Below, in pieces: positions 23,948 through 34,106 of a DNA stretch of 64,000 nucleotides; within the stretch, counting starts at the first letter, position 1; every line of letters begins with the position of its first letter. The translations under genes and the position numbers were made by a program. Below the pieces are notes generated by a model. The model was not told the DNA's origin, searched no databases, and saw only the letters and a program-made list of their open reading frames with translations. The stretch covers positions 1 to 64,000 of the forward strand of contig JACKNI010000003.1 in the NCBI GenBank assembly GCA_024234935.1, in the 5' to 3' direction. Source of the DNA: Chromatiales bacterium (lineage in GTDB: Bacteria > Pseudomonadota > Gammaproteobacteria > Steroidobacterales > GCA-2729495).

Positions 23948-24283
23948 ATGAGCGACGCATCACGAAATCAGCCCCGTTCGCTGGGCACACTGTTCACCGA
24001 GGTGAAGGCACTCGGCGCACTGGCCGAAGCAGTGGAGCGGCATCTCGATCTGGCAACACAGGTCCGGACCGCGCTCGGAGAACCACTGGGGTCCGGAGTC
24101 TCAGCCTGCAATCTGCGGCCGGATGGCACCCTGATCGTGACGGCGACGAGTCCCGAGTGGGCGGCCCGACTGCGCTTCGAGGCCGAGGGCATCCTCAGCG
24201 CCTGCCGCAGGCAATTCCCGGCAGCGAGCCGGATCAGGGTACGGGTCGGGACGAATCAGACGGCGCCGACAGGCACCGGGTAG
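23948..24283 (+). CDS. dciA: DciA-like DUF721 protein (DnaB helicase loader)
   Basis: 111 residues. The central [21 protein letters not shown] segment and the following [13 protein letters not shown] helix are the DUF721 fold. In bacteria without DnaC, DciA loads the replicative helicase. The gene lies on the opposite strand to the flanking M23 and lpxC genes, and its 3' end overlaps the lpxC 3' end by about 28 bases. The ATG at 23948 is the first start giving a family-sized protein. Confidence 0.8.
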   Translation: MSDASRNQPRSLGTLFTEVKALGALAEAVERHLDLATQVRTALGEPLGSGVSACNLRPDGTLIVTATSPEWAARLRFEAEGILSACRRQFPAASRIRVRVGTNQTAPTGTG

Positions 24284-25164
24284 AAGATCGGCGCCGCGCG
24301 CTGCTCATCGAAGCTGACCATCTCCCAGGCCGATGCATCCGCATGCAGGGCACGCAGCAGCTTGTTGTTGAGCGCATGGCCCGACTTGACGGCAGTCAGC
24401 TCGCCGACCAGACAGTGTCCGAGCAGGTAAATGTCGCCGACGACATCAAGAATCTTGTGCTTGACGAACTCGTCCTCAAATCGCAGGCCGTCCTCATTGA
24501 GGATGCGGAAATCGTCGAGCACGATCGCGTTGTCCATGCTGCCACCAAGCGTCAGCTGACGGGTGCGCAGCATCTCGATGTCCCGCGCAAAACCGAAGGT
24601 CCGGGCGCGGGAAATCTCCTTGAGGAAAGCAGTTGTCGAGAAATCCACCGTCGCCGCCTGGCTGTGCCGGCGGAAGACCGGATGATCGAAATCGATGCGG
24701 AAGTTGATCTTCAGGCCGGGAAAGGGCTTGATCTCGGCAGACTTGTCCCCTTCCTCAACGCGTACGGCCTTGCGTACACGTATGAACTTCTTGGCTGCAT
24801 TCTGCTCGGCGATACCCGCGGACTGCAGCAAGAACACGAACGGCGCCGCACTGCCGTCCATGATCGGCACCTCGGGGGCGCTGAGATCCACAAAAGCGTT
24901 ATCGATACCGAGGCCGGACAGCGCCGCCATCAGGTGTTCGATCGTCGCGACTTTCACGTCACCCTTGACCAGGGTGGTGCCCAGCATGGTCTCGCCCACA
25001 CTGAAGGCATCGGCCTTGATGTCCACCGGCGGGTCGAGATCAACGCGACGGAACACGATTCCCGTATTCTCGGCTGCCGGACGCAGGGTCATGAACACCT
25101 TGCGGCCGGTATGCAGGCCCACGCCCGTGGCCCGAATCGCCGTTTTCAGCGTCCGTTGTTTCAA
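24256..25164 (-). CDS. lpxC: UDP-3-O-acyl-N-acetylglucosamine deacetylase LpxC
   Basis: About 302 residues, close to E. coli LpxC at 305. Commits UDP-GlcNAc to lipid A synthesis. Zinc ligands and the catalytic region are visible in [10 protein letters not shown] and in [12 protein letters not shown]. The start is a TTG at 25164, which gives [20 protein letters not shown], aligning with the known N-terminus, with GGGGAG six bases upstream. A longer frame opens at 25209 but has no matching ribosome site. Downstream of ftsZ as in E. coli. Confidence 0.96.
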   Translation of the reverse strand: MKQRTLKTAIRATGVGLHTGRKVFMTLRPAAENTGIVFRRVDLDPPVDIKADAFSVGETMLGTTLVKGDVKVATIEHLMAALSGLGIDNAFVDLSAPEVPIMDGSAAPFVFLLQSAGIAEQNAAKKFIRVRKAVRVEEGDKSAEIKPFPGLKINFRIDFDHPVFRRHSQAATVDFSTTAFLKEISRARTFGFARDIEMLRTRQLTLGGSMDNAIVLDDFRILNEDGLRFEDEFVKHKILDVVGDIYLLGHCLVGELTAVKSGHALNNKLLRALHADASAWEMVSFDEQRAAPIFYPVPVGAV

Positions 25165-25231
25165 GACCGGCTCCCCGAAGGAGACAAAAACCCGCGACCA
25201 CCGTAACACAGGCCGCCAAATCCGTGCAATG

Positions 25232-25265
25232 GCGCCGGTCCGGGTTCAAGCCACCGGTCCGGCGC
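25232..25265 (-). other. Hairpin between ftsZ and lpxC
   Basis: Arms of 12 bases (25232-25243 and 25254-25265) pair with one mismatch around a ten-base loop. There is no T-tract, so this is not a clear intrinsic terminator. It may attenuate read-through or protect the ftsZ 3' end. Confidence 0.45.
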
Positions 25266-25287
25266 TACTGCAATTTCTGGCCCCGCT

Positions 25288-26490
25288 TCAGTCTGCCTGC
25301 CGGCGCAGGAACGCCGGCACGTCGAGCAGATCAAAAGACGTGTCGCTACTGTCGGTCAACTGGTCACCAACCGCACGCTTGCGCATCCAGGCCGGCTGAT
25401 CGTAAGCGCTGCCGTAGACATCAGCCGATACCGGTTCCGCTTCCCGCGTATTGCGGGCCCCCGCTTCCGATTGCCGCGGCGCGGCGGCCACCGGCTGCGG
25501 CACCATGCGGATGATCGGCTGCTGCCGGACCGCCGGCTGACCCAGACCGGTCGCCACCACCGTTACCCGGATCGCATCGCCCATCTCCGGATCGATGACC
25601 GTACCGATGACCACGGTGGCATCTTCCGATGCGCAGTGCTTGACCGCCTCGCCCACCTGGTTGAACTCGCCGATGGACAGGTTTTCGCCGCCAGTCACAT
25701 TGACGAGAATGCCGCGCGCGCCGGAGAGGTTGATGTCTTCGAGCAGCGGGCTCGAAATCGCCGCCTCGGCGGCTTCACGGGCACGATCCGTACCGCGCGC
25801 TGAACCCGAGCCCATCATCGCCATGCCCATCTCGGACATCACCGTGCGTACGTCGGCGAAGTCCACGTTGATCAGGCCCGGCCGGGTAATCAGTTCAGCA
25901 ATGCCCTGTACCGCACCCTGCAGCACCTCGTTGGCAGCCTTGAAGGCATCCAGCAGTGTGGTCTCCATGCCCAGCACGGACAGCAGCTTCTCGTTGGGGA
26001 TCGTGATCAGCGAATCCACATACTTGCCGAGTTCGGCGATGCCCTGATCGGCGATCATCAGGCGCTTCTTGCCTTCCATCGCGAAGGGCTTGGTCACCAC
26101 GGCAACCGTGAGGATGCCGAGTTCCCGGGCCACCTGCGCAACGATCGGCGCTGCACCGGTGCCGGTGCCACCGCCGAGGCCCGCCGTGATGAACAGCATG
26201 TCGGCACCTTCGATGACCTCGATGATCCGGTCACGGTCTTCCATCGCAGCCTGACGGCCGACGTCCGGATTCGCGCCGGCACCAAGGCCCTTGGTGATGT
26301 TGCAGCCGATCTGCAGGGCAGTACGGACGTTCGAAGTCCGCAATGCCTGCGCATCGGTATTGCAACAGATGAAATCCACACCATCGATCCCGGTGCTTAC
26401 CATGTGCCGGACAGCGTTGCCGCCGCCCCCGCCCACGCCAAGTACCTTGATGACCGCGTTCTGGCTGCCCGCATCCATCAGTTCAAACAT
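25288..26490 (-). CDS. ftsZ: Cell division GTPase FtsZ
   Basis: 400 residues. Tubulin-type GTP-binding motif [11 protein letters not shown]-terminal [10 protein letters not shown] and T7 loop NVDFADV. After a spacer of about 60 residues comes the conserved C-terminal peptide [15 protein letters not shown], which binds FtsA and ZipA. It forms the Z ring. Last gene of the dcw run before lpxC, 43 bases after ftsA. Confidence 0.98.
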   Translation of the reverse strand: MFELMDAGSQNAVIKVLGVGGGGGNAVRHMVSTGIDGVDFICCNTDAQALRTSNVRTALQIGCNITKGLGAGANPDVGRQAAMEDRDRIIEVIEGADMLFITAGLGGGTGTGAAPIVAQVARELGILTVAVVTKPFAMEGKKRLMIADQGIAELGKYVDSLITIPNEKLLSVLGMETTLLDAFKAANEVLQGAVQGIAELITRPGLINVDFADVRTVMSEMGMAMMGSGSARGTDRAREAAEAAISSPLLEDINLSGARGILVNVTGGENLSIGEFNQVGEAVKHCASEDATVVIGTVIDPEMGDAIRVTVVATGLGQPAVRQQPIIRMVPQPVAAAPRQSEAGARNTREAEPVSADVYGSAYDQPAWMRKRAVGDQLTDSSDTSFDLLDVPAFLRRQAD

Positions 26491-26533
26491 TTTTCCGTCT
26501 CCCGTAGTAAATGACTGGCGACAACAACAAAAA

Positions 26534-27769
26534 TCAGAAATTCCCCTGGAACCAGCTCTTCATCCGGCCCCAGACCTCACGCAACCCTGCCCCTACCGGT
26601 ACATCTCCAGCCAGGCGCATCGCCCGGCTCCTTGCGTAGACCAGCAATCCGATTCCCGTCGAGTGAATCGGATTGCGTACCACGTCGCCGAGGCCGCGCA
26701 CATGCTGTGGCACGCCGAGGCGCACCGGCATGTGAAAGACCTCCTCAGCAAGTTCAACGGCGCCTTCCATCTTGGCGCTGCCGCCGGTCAGCACGATGCC
26801 GGCAGCGATCATGTTTTCGCATCCACTGCGCCGCAGTTCGTCCCGGATCAGACCGAACAGCTCCTCGTAGCGTGGCTCCACGACTTCGGCCAGCGTCTGA
26901 CGGGCCAGCCGGCGCGGCGGACGGTCGCCCACACTCGGCACCTCGATGGTTTCATCAAGGTTGGCCAGCTGCGAAAGCGCGCAGGCGTACTTGATCTTGA
27001 TCTCTTCCGCGTACTGGGTAGGTGTACGCATCGAGAGGGCAATGTCGTTGGTGACCTGGTCACCGGCGATCGGGATCACTGCCGTATGGCGGATCGCACC
27101 ATTGTTGAATACCGCGATGTCGGTGGTGCCACCACCGATGTCCACAAGGCAGATGCCAAGCTCTTTCTCGTCATCGGTCAGCACGGCGTAACTCGACGCC
27201 AGTTGCTCGAGAACGATGTCCTCGACTTCGAGTCCGCAGCGCTGCACGCACTTGACGATGTTCTGCGCGGCGCTGGCCGCGCCGGTCACCATGTGCACGC
27301 GGGCTTCGAGGCGTACGCCGGACATGCCGATAGGCTCCCGGATGCCTTCCTGCCCGTCGATGATGAATTCCTGCGGCAGGACATGGAGGATCTTCTGGTC
27401 GGCGGGAATCGCCACGGCGCGCGCCGCATCGATCACCCGGTCGACATCGCTCTGCGTGACCTCACGGTCGCGGATCGCCACGATGCCGTGCGAATTCAGG
27501 CTGCGCACATGGCTGCCGGCTATGCCGGCATAGACCTGGCTGATATCGCAACCGGCCATGAGTTCGGCTTCCTCGATGGCGCGCTGTATCGAGATCACCG
27601 TGGACTCGATGTTGACGACCACACCTTTCTTCAGCCCCTTCGAGGGATGCATGCCGAAGCCGATCACTTCGACCTGGCCGTCGTCCTGCAACTCACCCAC
27701 AATCGCGACCACCTTCGAGGTGCCGATATCGAGGCCGACGATGATGTGCTTGTCGTCCTTCCTAGGCAT
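26534..27769 (-). CDS. ftsA: Cell division actin-like protein FtsA
   Basis: 411 residues from the ATG at 27769. Actin-fold phosphate loops [10 protein letters not shown] and [14 protein letters not shown], the 1C subdomain, and a C-terminal amphipathic helix ([15 protein letters not shown]) that tethers Z-ring filaments to the membrane. The start overlaps the ftsQ stop; an in-frame upstream start at 27817 would add residues unlike the family. Confidence 0.97.
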   Translation of the reverse strand: MPRKDDKHIIVGLDIGTSKVVAIVGELQDDGQVEVIGFGMHPSKGLKKGVVVNIESTVISIQRAIEEAELMAGCDISQVYAGIAGSHVRSLNSHGIVAIRDREVTQSDVDRVIDAARAVAIPADQKILHVLPQEFIIDGQEGIREPIGMSGVRLEARVHMVTGAASAAQNIVKCVQRCGLEVEDIVLEQLASSYAVLTDDEKELGICLVDIGGGTTDIAVFNNGAIRHTAVIPIAGDQVTNDIALSMRTPTQYAEEIKIKYACALSQLANLDETIEVPSVGDRPPRRLARQTLAEVVEPRYEELFGLIRDELRRSGCENMIAAGIVLTGGSAKMEGAVELAEEVFHMPVRLGVPQHVRGLGDVVRNPIHSTGIGLLVYARSRAMRLAGDVPVGAGLREVWGRMKSWFQGNF

Positions 27770-28538
27770 TGGGTGACTTTTCCCCGGCGGCGCGCTCATG
27801 CTTCCAGCCCACCGCAAAACCGTTCGTGTAACGCATGTCGATGTAGTTCACGTCGGCCGCAACCGCGGCGACGACCGAATCCAGCGCTTCAAAGAAGCGC
27901 GCCAGGCGGATATCGGTATCCTGCGATCCGAGCCGTACCTGGATGCCGTTGCTCAGGCGCATTGACCAGGCGCCGCGCTTGTCCAGCTCAAGGGCCGCAA
28001 GCGCCAGTCCGCGATGTACCAGCTGCTCCTGGATGGCAACGTAGCGCGCCGCGACCTCGGCTTCCGTACCCTCGGGTCCGCTGAGCCGGGGCAGTCCGGC
28101 GGGGATGTGGTCGGCATCGCTGACGAACAGACGCCCCTGCGGATTGAGAAGACCGTGCTCGTTCCAGCGTGCGGCCGGCTGCTCCTCGGTTACCGTGACA
28201 TCCAGGGTGCCGGGCCACTTGCGGCTCACGCGCGCAGTGGCAACCCAGGGCACCGCGGCCAGCTGCTGCTGCACCACGTCGAGCGGCGTGGCCAGAAAAC
28301 CCTGACCCATATAGGGACGCAGCAGCGATTCGAGGCGATCAGCCGAGACGCGCTCGAATTCGCCATTGATCACCACCTGCTCGACCGGACGGTTCAGCAG
28401 CCAGCGGCCGGCGAGCAGAGCGCCTCCGGCGAGCAGCAGCACGCCGAGTACGCTCGTGATCCGCACCCAGGGGATCACCGGGAGCCTGATCCGCGGCTCG
28501 CTGCGGCGCTTGCGGTTACGACGGCTCAAGAGGCTCAT
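27762..28538 (-). CDS. ftsQ: Cell division protein FtsQ
   Basis: 258 residues. Short basic cytoplasmic tail (RRNRKRRSEPR), one membrane helix (about 27-48), a POTRA domain (PVEQVVINGEFERVSADRL) and the FtsQ beta domain. It bridges early and late divisome proteins with FtsL and FtsB in the periplasm. ATGA overlap with ddl upstream and an eight-base overlap with ftsA downstream. Confidence 0.95.
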   Translation of the reverse strand: MSLLSRRNRKRRSEPRIRLPVIPWVRITSVLGVLLLAGGALLAGRWLLNRPVEQVVINGEFERVSADRLESLLRPYMGQGFLATPLDVVQQQLAAVPWVATARVSRKWPGTLDVTVTEEQPAARWNEHGLLNPQGRLFVSDADHIPAGLPRLSGPEGTEAEVAARYVAIQEQLVHRGLALAALELDKRGAWSMRLSNGIQVRLGSQDTDIRLARFFEALDSVVAAVAADVNYIDMRYTNGFAVGWKHERAAGEKSPNA

Positions 28539-29494
28539 TGCGATCCCTCCGCAAGCGGCGCGAAGCTCGTTTCAAGAATTCGCCAGACCAGGTCATCGAA
28601 GCCGGTACCGGCGGCGGCAGCGGCCATCGGTACGAGGCTGTGGCTGGTCATGCCGGGTACGGTATTGATTTCGAGCACCAGCGGCCCGACCAGCGGGGCC
28701 ACCATGATGTCCACACGTCCCCAGCCTTCGGCACCGACCGCCGTGAAAGCGGCGCGGGCCACTTCGGCGAGCTCGCGTTCCTCCGCAGGGACCAGACCAC
28801 AGGGGCACAGGTAGCGCGTCTCGTCGCTGAAGTACTTGGCCTGGTAGTCGTAAAACACGCCGTCGGTCTGGATGCGGATCAGCGGCAGGACTTCATCGTG
28901 CAGCACGGCTGCCGTGTACTCCGGCCCGCTCACCCATTCTTCGGCGAAGACCTCGCAGTTGAATCCGGCGGCAAGCTGCCAGGCTCCGGCCAGCTGCTCG
29001 ACGCGGCTGACCTTGCTCATGCCGATGCTGGAGCCCTCGGCCGAAGGCTTGACCATCAGCGGCAAGCCGAGCTGCCCGGCCGCCTCGACCAGGTCCGCTT
29101 CATTGCGGATCACGCAGTAGCGCGGCGTGGGCAGACCGGCGCCCTGCAAGAGACGCTTGGTGCGCAGCTTGTCCATGCTGATCGCCGAACCCAACACGCC
29201 CGAGCCGGTGAAAGGCAGGCCCAGGAAGGACAGCAGCCCCTGCAGGGTGCCATCCTCACCGCCCCGGCCATGCAGGGCGATCCACACCCGGTCGTAGCCG
29301 CCGGCAGACAGCCGGCTGACGAGATCACGACCGCAGGCGTCCAGCGGCTCGGCAGCCACACCTTTATTAATGAGTGCCTTGAGCACTGCCTCACCGGTGA
29401 GCAGCGAGATCTCCCGCTCGGCAGAATCGCCGCCCATCAGCACGACGACGCGTCCGAATGCGGCGGGGTCGGTGATGCGCGGGTAGCTGGCCAT
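28535..29494 (-). CDS. ddl: D-alanine--D-alanine ligase
   Basis: 319 residues, of the DdlB size. ATP-grasp fold with LMGGDSAEREISLLTG at the N-terminus, the substrate loop PSAEGSSIGMSKV and the metal-binding end VLEINTVPGMTSHSL. It makes the D-Ala-D-Ala dipeptide used by MurF. Lies two bases after murB. Confidence 0.96.
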   Translation of the reverse strand: MASYPRITDPAAFGRVVVLMGGDSAEREISLLTGEAVLKALINKGVAAEPLDACGRDLVSRLSAGGYDRVWIALHGRGGEDGTLQGLLSFLGLPFTGSGVLGSAISMDKLRTKRLLQGAGLPTPRYCVIRNEADLVEAAGQLGLPLMVKPSAEGSSIGMSKVSRVEQLAGAWQLAAGFNCEVFAEEWVSGPEYTAAVLHDEVLPLIRIQTDGVFYDYQAKYFSDETRYLCPCGLVPAEERELAEVARAAFTAVGAEGWGRVDIMVAPLVGPLVLEINTVPGMTSHSLVPMAAAAAGTGFDDLVWRILETSFAPLAEGSQ

Positions 29495-29496
29495 GC

Positions 29497-30411
29497 TCAG
29501 ACCCCCTCCGCCCCGGCGTGGCCGGCAGCCGGCTCACCGATGATCTGCACTTCCGGCTCGAGCCGTACGCCATGCCGGCTCTCAACCGTGGCCTGCACCT
29601 TCAGGATCAGGTTCTCGATGTCGGCCGCCGTCGCGCCGCCGGTGTTGATGATGAAATTGGCGTGCTTCGGCGAGACCTGCGCCCCGCCGATGCGGGCCTC
29701 CTTGAGGCCGGCTGTCTCGATGAGCCGCGCCGCATGGTCGCCGGGAGGATTCTTGAACACCGAACCGCAGCTCGGCAGCCCGAGCGGCTGACTGGCCTTG
29801 CGCTCGGCGATCAGCGTCTGCATGCGCGCCCCGGCAGCCTGGTAGTTCTCCTCGAACTGCATGCGGGCGGCGAGAAACCACTCGTCCGCGGGCTTCTGTA
29901 CATGCCGGTAGCCGACTTCGTAGGCGTCACGGCTGCGGGTATGCACCACGCCGCGCCGGTCGAGTACATCGACCTCGATGACGCTGTTCCAGGTTTCTCC
30001 ACCAAAGGCACCTGCGTTCATGCGCAGCGCACCGCCAACGCTGCCGGGAATGCCGGCAAAGAATTCCGCGGGGCCAAGCTGCCAGCGACCGCATTGCCGG
30101 GCCACGACCGTACACGCCACGCCCGCTTCCGCTTCGACGACGCCGCCGCCGAGATTGCGCAGTTCACAGAGTGCCTGGCTGGTCGCGATGACGACGCCGC
30201 GAATGCCACCATCCCTGACGAGAAGGTTGCTTCCGAAGCCAACCCAGTAAACCGGCGTGCTCGCATCAAGACCGCGAAAAAATTCCAGAAGTTCAGCGCG
30301 ACAACGCGGCGCATGATACACGTCTGCGGGGCCGCCGACTCGCCATGTCGTATGTTTCGACATCAACTCGTCGCGCAACAATTTGCCCGGGCGTTCTTTC
30401 TTCATCGTCAT
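29497..30411 (-). CDS. murB: UDP-N-acetylenolpyruvoylglucosamine reductase MurB
   Basis: About 304 residues. FAD-binding segments TTWRVGGPAD and GSNLLVRDGG, GIPGSVGGALRMNAG, and the active-site region SCGSVFKNPPGDHAARLIE. Length and motif spacing fit the shorter type II MurB, not the E. coli type I. Reduces enolpyruvyl-UDP-GlcNAc to UDP-MurNAc. Start at ATG 30411 (overlapping the murC TGA) or a GTG one codon upstream. Confidence 0.95.
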   Translation of the reverse strand: MTMKKERPGKLLRDELMSKHTTWRVGGPADVYHAPRCRAELLEFFRGLDASTPVYWVGFGSNLLVRDGGIRGVVIATSQALCELRNLGGGVVEAEAGVACTVVARQCGRWQLGPAEFFAGIPGSVGGALRMNAGAFGGETWNSVIEVDVLDRRGVVHTRSRDAYEVGYRHVQKPADEWFLAARMQFEENYQAAGARMQTLIAERKASQPLGLPSCGSVFKNPPGDHAARLIETAGLKEARIGGAQVSPKHANFIINTGGATAADIENLILKVQATVESRHGVRLEPEVQIIGEPAAGHAGAEGV

Positions 30412-31841
30412 CACATCGCACCACCCGTGTGCAACGTTGTCTGCTCGCCGTACTGCTCGCGAAGCTGCAGCGCCATCGCACCGATGTTGCCGGCGCCAAG
30501 CGTCAGCAGCACGTCACCGGACTCAAGCACGCCGGCCAGCAACTCGTTCAGTTCATCGATATGCGGGACGAATACCGGTTCGATCTGCCCGCGGCTGCGG
30601 ATGGCCCGGCAGATGGCGCGTCCGTCAGCATTGGCGATCGGCGCTTCACCGGCGGCATAGACTTCCGTGACGAGCAGGCGATCGGCCACCGACAGCGCCT
30701 CGGCAAAATCATCGAGCAGATCGCGGGTTCTCGTGTAGCGGTGCGGCTGGAAAGCGACGACCAGCCGGCGTTCCGGCCAGGCCTGGCGTGCCGCTTCGAT
30801 GGTGGCGGCGATCTCGGTCGGATGGTGGCCGTAGTCATCGACCAGCGTCACGCTGTGGCCAGCGATCACGATATCGCCGAGCATCTGCAGGCGACGGTCG
30901 ACGCCCTCAAAGCTCGCAAGTGCCTGCTGGCAGGCCGCATCGTCGAGCTCAAGGTCGCAGGCAATGGCCACCGCGGCGAGCGCGTTCAGGACGTTGTGCC
31001 GGCCGGGCAGATTGAGCACGACCTGCAGGGGCGGTGCCGGTGCCGGGCGCACGACGGTAAAGCGGGAACGCAAGCCTTCGCGGACCAGGTTTTCCGCGCG
31101 TACATCGGCCTCGGGCGAGAAGCCATAGCTCAGGGTGGCCCGGTGGAGGTCCGGCAGGATCGCGCGCACGCCCGGATCGTCGATACACACGACAGCCAGG
31201 CCATAGAAGGGCAGATTGTGCAGGAACTCGACAAAGGTCTGACGCAGACGTCCGACGTCCCCGCCGTATGTGCCGAGATGATCGTTGCCGATATTGGTGA
31301 CCACGGCCACCATCGGCTGCAGATGGATGAACGACGCATCGCTCTCGTCGGCTTCGGCAACCAGATAGCGGCCGGCACCGAGTCGCCCGTTCGAGTCGGC
31401 GCTCTTCAGCCGCCCGCCGATGACAAAAGTCGGATCCTGGCCGGCTTCGGCCAGCACGCTCGCGATCAGACTCGTGGTCGTGGTCTTGCCATGGCTGCCG
31501 GAGACGGCAATCGCATGCCGGAAGCGCATCAGTTCGGCGAGCATCTCGGCACGCCGGACCACCGGCTTGCGGCTGGCGTGCGCCGCCAGCACTTCCGGAT
31601 TGTCGGCGGCAACCGCGCTGGAGGTCACCACGACATCGGCATCCGCGACCTGCCCGGCACGATGGCCGATATGCACGAGCGCGCCGAGCCGCGTGAGCCG
31701 CCGGGTGACAGCTGACTCGCGCAGGTCGGAGCCCTGCACGGCATAACCCAGGTTGAGCAGCACCTCGGCGATACCGCCCATGCCGACGCCGCCGATGCCG
31801 ACCAGATGTATGCGATTGATCCGGCGCATGCGGTCACGCAT
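30411..31841 (-). CDS. murC: UDP-N-acetylmuramate--L-alanine ligase MurC
   Basis: 476 residues from the ATG at 31841. N-terminal Rossmann motif [15 protein letters not shown] loop [13 protein letters not shown], and [17 protein letters not shown] in the C-terminal domain. Adds L-Ala to UDP-MurNAc. The start overlaps the murG stop by eight bases; the frame is open upstream inside murG but without homology. Confidence 0.97.
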   Translation of the reverse strand: MRDRMRRINRIHLVGIGGVGMGGIAEVLLNLGYAVQGSDLRESAVTRRLTRLGALVHIGHRAGQVADADVVVTSSAVAADNPEVLAAHASRKPVVRRAEMLAELMRFRHAIAVSGSHGKTTTTSLIASVLAEAGQDPTFVIGGRLKSADSNGRLGAGRYLVAEADESDASFIHLQPMVAVVTNIGNDHLGTYGGDVGRLRQTFVEFLHNLPFYGLAVVCIDDPGVRAILPDLHRATLSYGFSPEADVRAENLVREGLRSRFTVVRPAPAPPLQVVLNLPGRHNVLNALAAVAIACDLELDDAACQQALASFEGVDRRLQMLGDIVIAGHSVTLVDDYGHHPTEIAATIEAARQAWPERRLVVAFQPHRYTRTRDLLDDFAEALSVADRLLVTEVYAAGEAPIANADGRAICRAIRSRGQIEPVFVPHIDELNELLAGVLESGDVLLTLGAGNIGAMALQLREQYGEQTTLHTGGAM

Positions 31842-32934
31842 TGCTGCGCCTCCTGGCCAGACTGAGGGCCAGGCAGCGGGCCACGATATCGGCAGTCGCA
31901 TCGGGCATCGCCTGTGCACGCGCCAGCTGTGCCTGTTTCAGCACCAGTCCCGGGTCGCCGATATGCCGTTGCAGCTCCGCGGCCAGGCGCTCCGCATCGA
32001 GTTCGTCCTGCGGGATCAGCGTGGCAGCACCCGCGTTGACCAGATACGCCGCGTTCCGGGTCTGGTGATCGTCCACTGCAGCCGGATACGGCACGAGGAT
32101 TGCGCCGACTCCGGCAGCCGCCAGTTCGGCGATCGTCAGGGCGCCCGAGCGGGCGATCACGAGATCAGCCCAGCCATAGGCTTCGGCCATATCGGCAATG
32201 AAGGTCTGCAGATGCGCCCGCACACCCGCGCGGCGATAGGCGACTTCGGCCACACCGTAAGTATTCTCGCCGGTCTGATGACGGATCTCCGGACGCTCGG
32301 CTTCGGGGAGCAGCGCCACGGCCGGCCCGACCACCGCATTCAGCGCCTGGGCACCCTGGCTGCCACCGAGCACCAGCAGGCGGAGTGGGCCCGAACGACC
32401 GCGCAGGCGCAGTTCGGGCGCCGGCAGCATGGCGATGTCGTGACGGACGGGATTGCCGGTCACGCGGGTCTTGATGCTGGCAGAAAAACTGCCCGGGAAG
32501 GCTTCAAGCACTTCCCGGGCAAAGTTCGCCAGAAGACGATTGGTAAGACCCGCGACAGCATTCTGTTCATGGATGACGAGTGGTATGCGCAGCAACCAGC
32601 TGGCGAGACCACCCGGCCCCGCCGTGTAGCCGCCCATGCCGAGCACCAGCTTCGGGCGCCGGCGGCGCAGGATGCGCAGTGCTTCAACGACTGCCAGCAT
32701 GATCTGCAGCGGCCCCATCAGCCAGGCGCCGAGGCCGCGACGACGCAAGCCCTTGACGCGCACGCGCTCCAGCTCAATGCCCTCGGCCGGCACCAGCCGG
32801 GCCTCGATGCCGAGCTCGGTGCCCAGCCAGACGACGGGTTCGTTCCGCTCGCGCAGGGCGCGTGCCACGGCAAGCGCCGGGAATACATGTCCACCGGTGC
32901 CGCCTGCCATGATGAGGATCGGTGCCGGCTTCAT
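31834..32934 (-). CDS. murG: Lipid II synthase MurG (GlcNAc transferase)
   Basis: 366 residues from the ATG at 32934. GT-B fold with G-loops [14 protein letters not shown] and [12 protein letters not shown] and the donor-binding segment [12 protein letters not shown]. It transfers GlcNAc to lipid I on the inner face of the membrane. ATGA overlap with the ftsW stop. A longer open frame runs to 33363 in ftsW but is a shadow. Confidence 0.97.
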   Translation of the reverse strand: MKPAPILIMAGGTGGHVFPALAVARALRERNEPVVWLGTELGIEARLVPAEGIELERVRVKGLRRRGLGAWLMGPLQIMLAVVEALRILRRRRPKLVLGMGGYTAGPGGLASWLLRIPLVIHEQNAVAGLTNRLLANFAREVLEAFPGSFSASIKTRVTGNPVRHDIAMLPAPELRLRGRSGPLRLLVLGGSQGAQALNAVVGPAVALLPEAERPEIRHQTGENTYGVAEVAYRRAGVRAHLQTFIADMAEAYGWADLVIARSGALTIAELAAAGVGAILVPYPAAVDDHQTRNAAYLVNAGAATLIPQDELDAERLAAELQRHIGDPGLVLKQAQLARAQAMPDATADIVARCLALSLARRRSNA

Positions 32935-34106
32935 CGCGCCACCCGCCCGTTGACCCGGCGCTTTGCGGCACTCGCAATACCGCGGTTCTCGAGATCGATA
33001 CGCAGCAGCAGGCCGAGCGCGGCCAGCGTCACCAGCAGGCTGCTCCGGCCGTAACTCACCAGCGGCAGCGTCAGCCCCTTGGTGGGCAGCACGCCCATGT
33101 TCACGCCGAGATTGATGGCGGCCTGCATGGCCAGCCAGATACAGAGTCCGAAGGCCACGTAAGCCTGGAAGAAGTGCTCGCGCACGGCGGCCACCCGCGA
33201 GATGACCATGGCCCGCCAGATCAGCAGCACGTAGAGCAGGATCATCACCAGACTGCCGATCAGGCCAAACTCTTCGGCGATCACGGCGAAGATGAAGTCC
33301 GTATGCGCCTCCGGCAGATAAAAAAGCTTCTGCACGCTGGCGCCCAGGCCGAGGCCCGTCCATTCGCCGCTGCCGATCGCGATCAGTGACTGGGTAAGCT
33401 GAAAACCGTCGCCATAGGGATCAGCCCATGGATCCCAGAAGCCGGTGAGGCGCTTCATGCGATAGGGCGAGAACTTGGCGAGCAGCGCAAAACCGAGCAC
33501 GACCGGTCCCAGCGTCAGGCCCACATCACGCAGCCGGGCACCGGCCAGGAACATCACGGTGAAGGAAATACCGATCAGCAGGACGGCGGAACCGAAATCG
33601 GGTTGTGCAAGCAGCAGGGCCGCAGCAAGGCCGACGATCACCAGCGGCTTCATGAAACCGAAGAAACTGCCGCGAATCTCCTCGCTGCGACGTACCGCAT
33701 AGTCGGCGACATAGATCAGCAGCATCAGGCGGACCGGTTCACTGACCTGCATGATGTTGATGCCGGCAATGTTGAGCCAGCGCGTGCTGCCGTTGGCGGT
33801 GCGACCGAGGCCCGGCAGCAGCACCATGACGAGCAACAGGATGGCGACACCGGCCAGCCACGGGCCGAGGCGCTGCCACACCCGCGTCGGAACCTTCGCC
33901 ATGCCCCAGGCGGCAGCAAGCCCCATCGTTGCAGCCACGATCTGTCGCTCGAAGAAATAGAAAGCATCGCCGTGCTGGCGATCGCCCAGCGCAATCGAGG
34001 CCGAGGCCACCATCAGCAGACCAACCGCGAGCAGGATCCCCACCACGCTCAGGAGAATCATGTCGGGCCGGCTCTGTCCCGGCGCGGCACCATGCGTTGC
34101 GCTCAT
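32931..34106 (-). CDS. ftsW: SEDS glycosyltransferase FtsW
   Basis: 391 residues with about ten membrane helices, and the conserved GLPTKGLTLPLVSYG-type loop seen here as GVLPTKGLTLPLVSYGRSS near the C-terminus. It polymerises septal glycan with FtsI. ATGA overlaps on both sides (murD upstream, murG downstream). Confidence 0.96.
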   Translation of the reverse strand: MSATHGAAPGQSRPDMILLSVVGILLAVGLLMVASASIALGDRQHGDAFYFFERQIVAATMGLAAAWGMAKVPTRVWQRLGPWLAGVAILLLVMVLLPGLGRTANGSTRWLNIAGINIMQVSEPVRLMLLIYVADYAVRRSEEIRGSFFGFMKPLVIVGLAAALLLAQPDFGSAVLLIGISFTVMFLAGARLRDVGLTLGPVVLGFALLAKFSPYRMKRLTGFWDPWADPYGDGFQLTQSLIAIGSGEWTGLGLGASVQKLFYLPEAHTDFIFAVIAEEFGLIGSLVMILLYVLLIWRAMVISRVAAVREHFFQAYVAFGLCIWLAMQAAINLGVNMGVLPTKGLTLPLVSYGRSSLLVTLAALGLLLRIDLENRGIASAAKRRVNGRVAR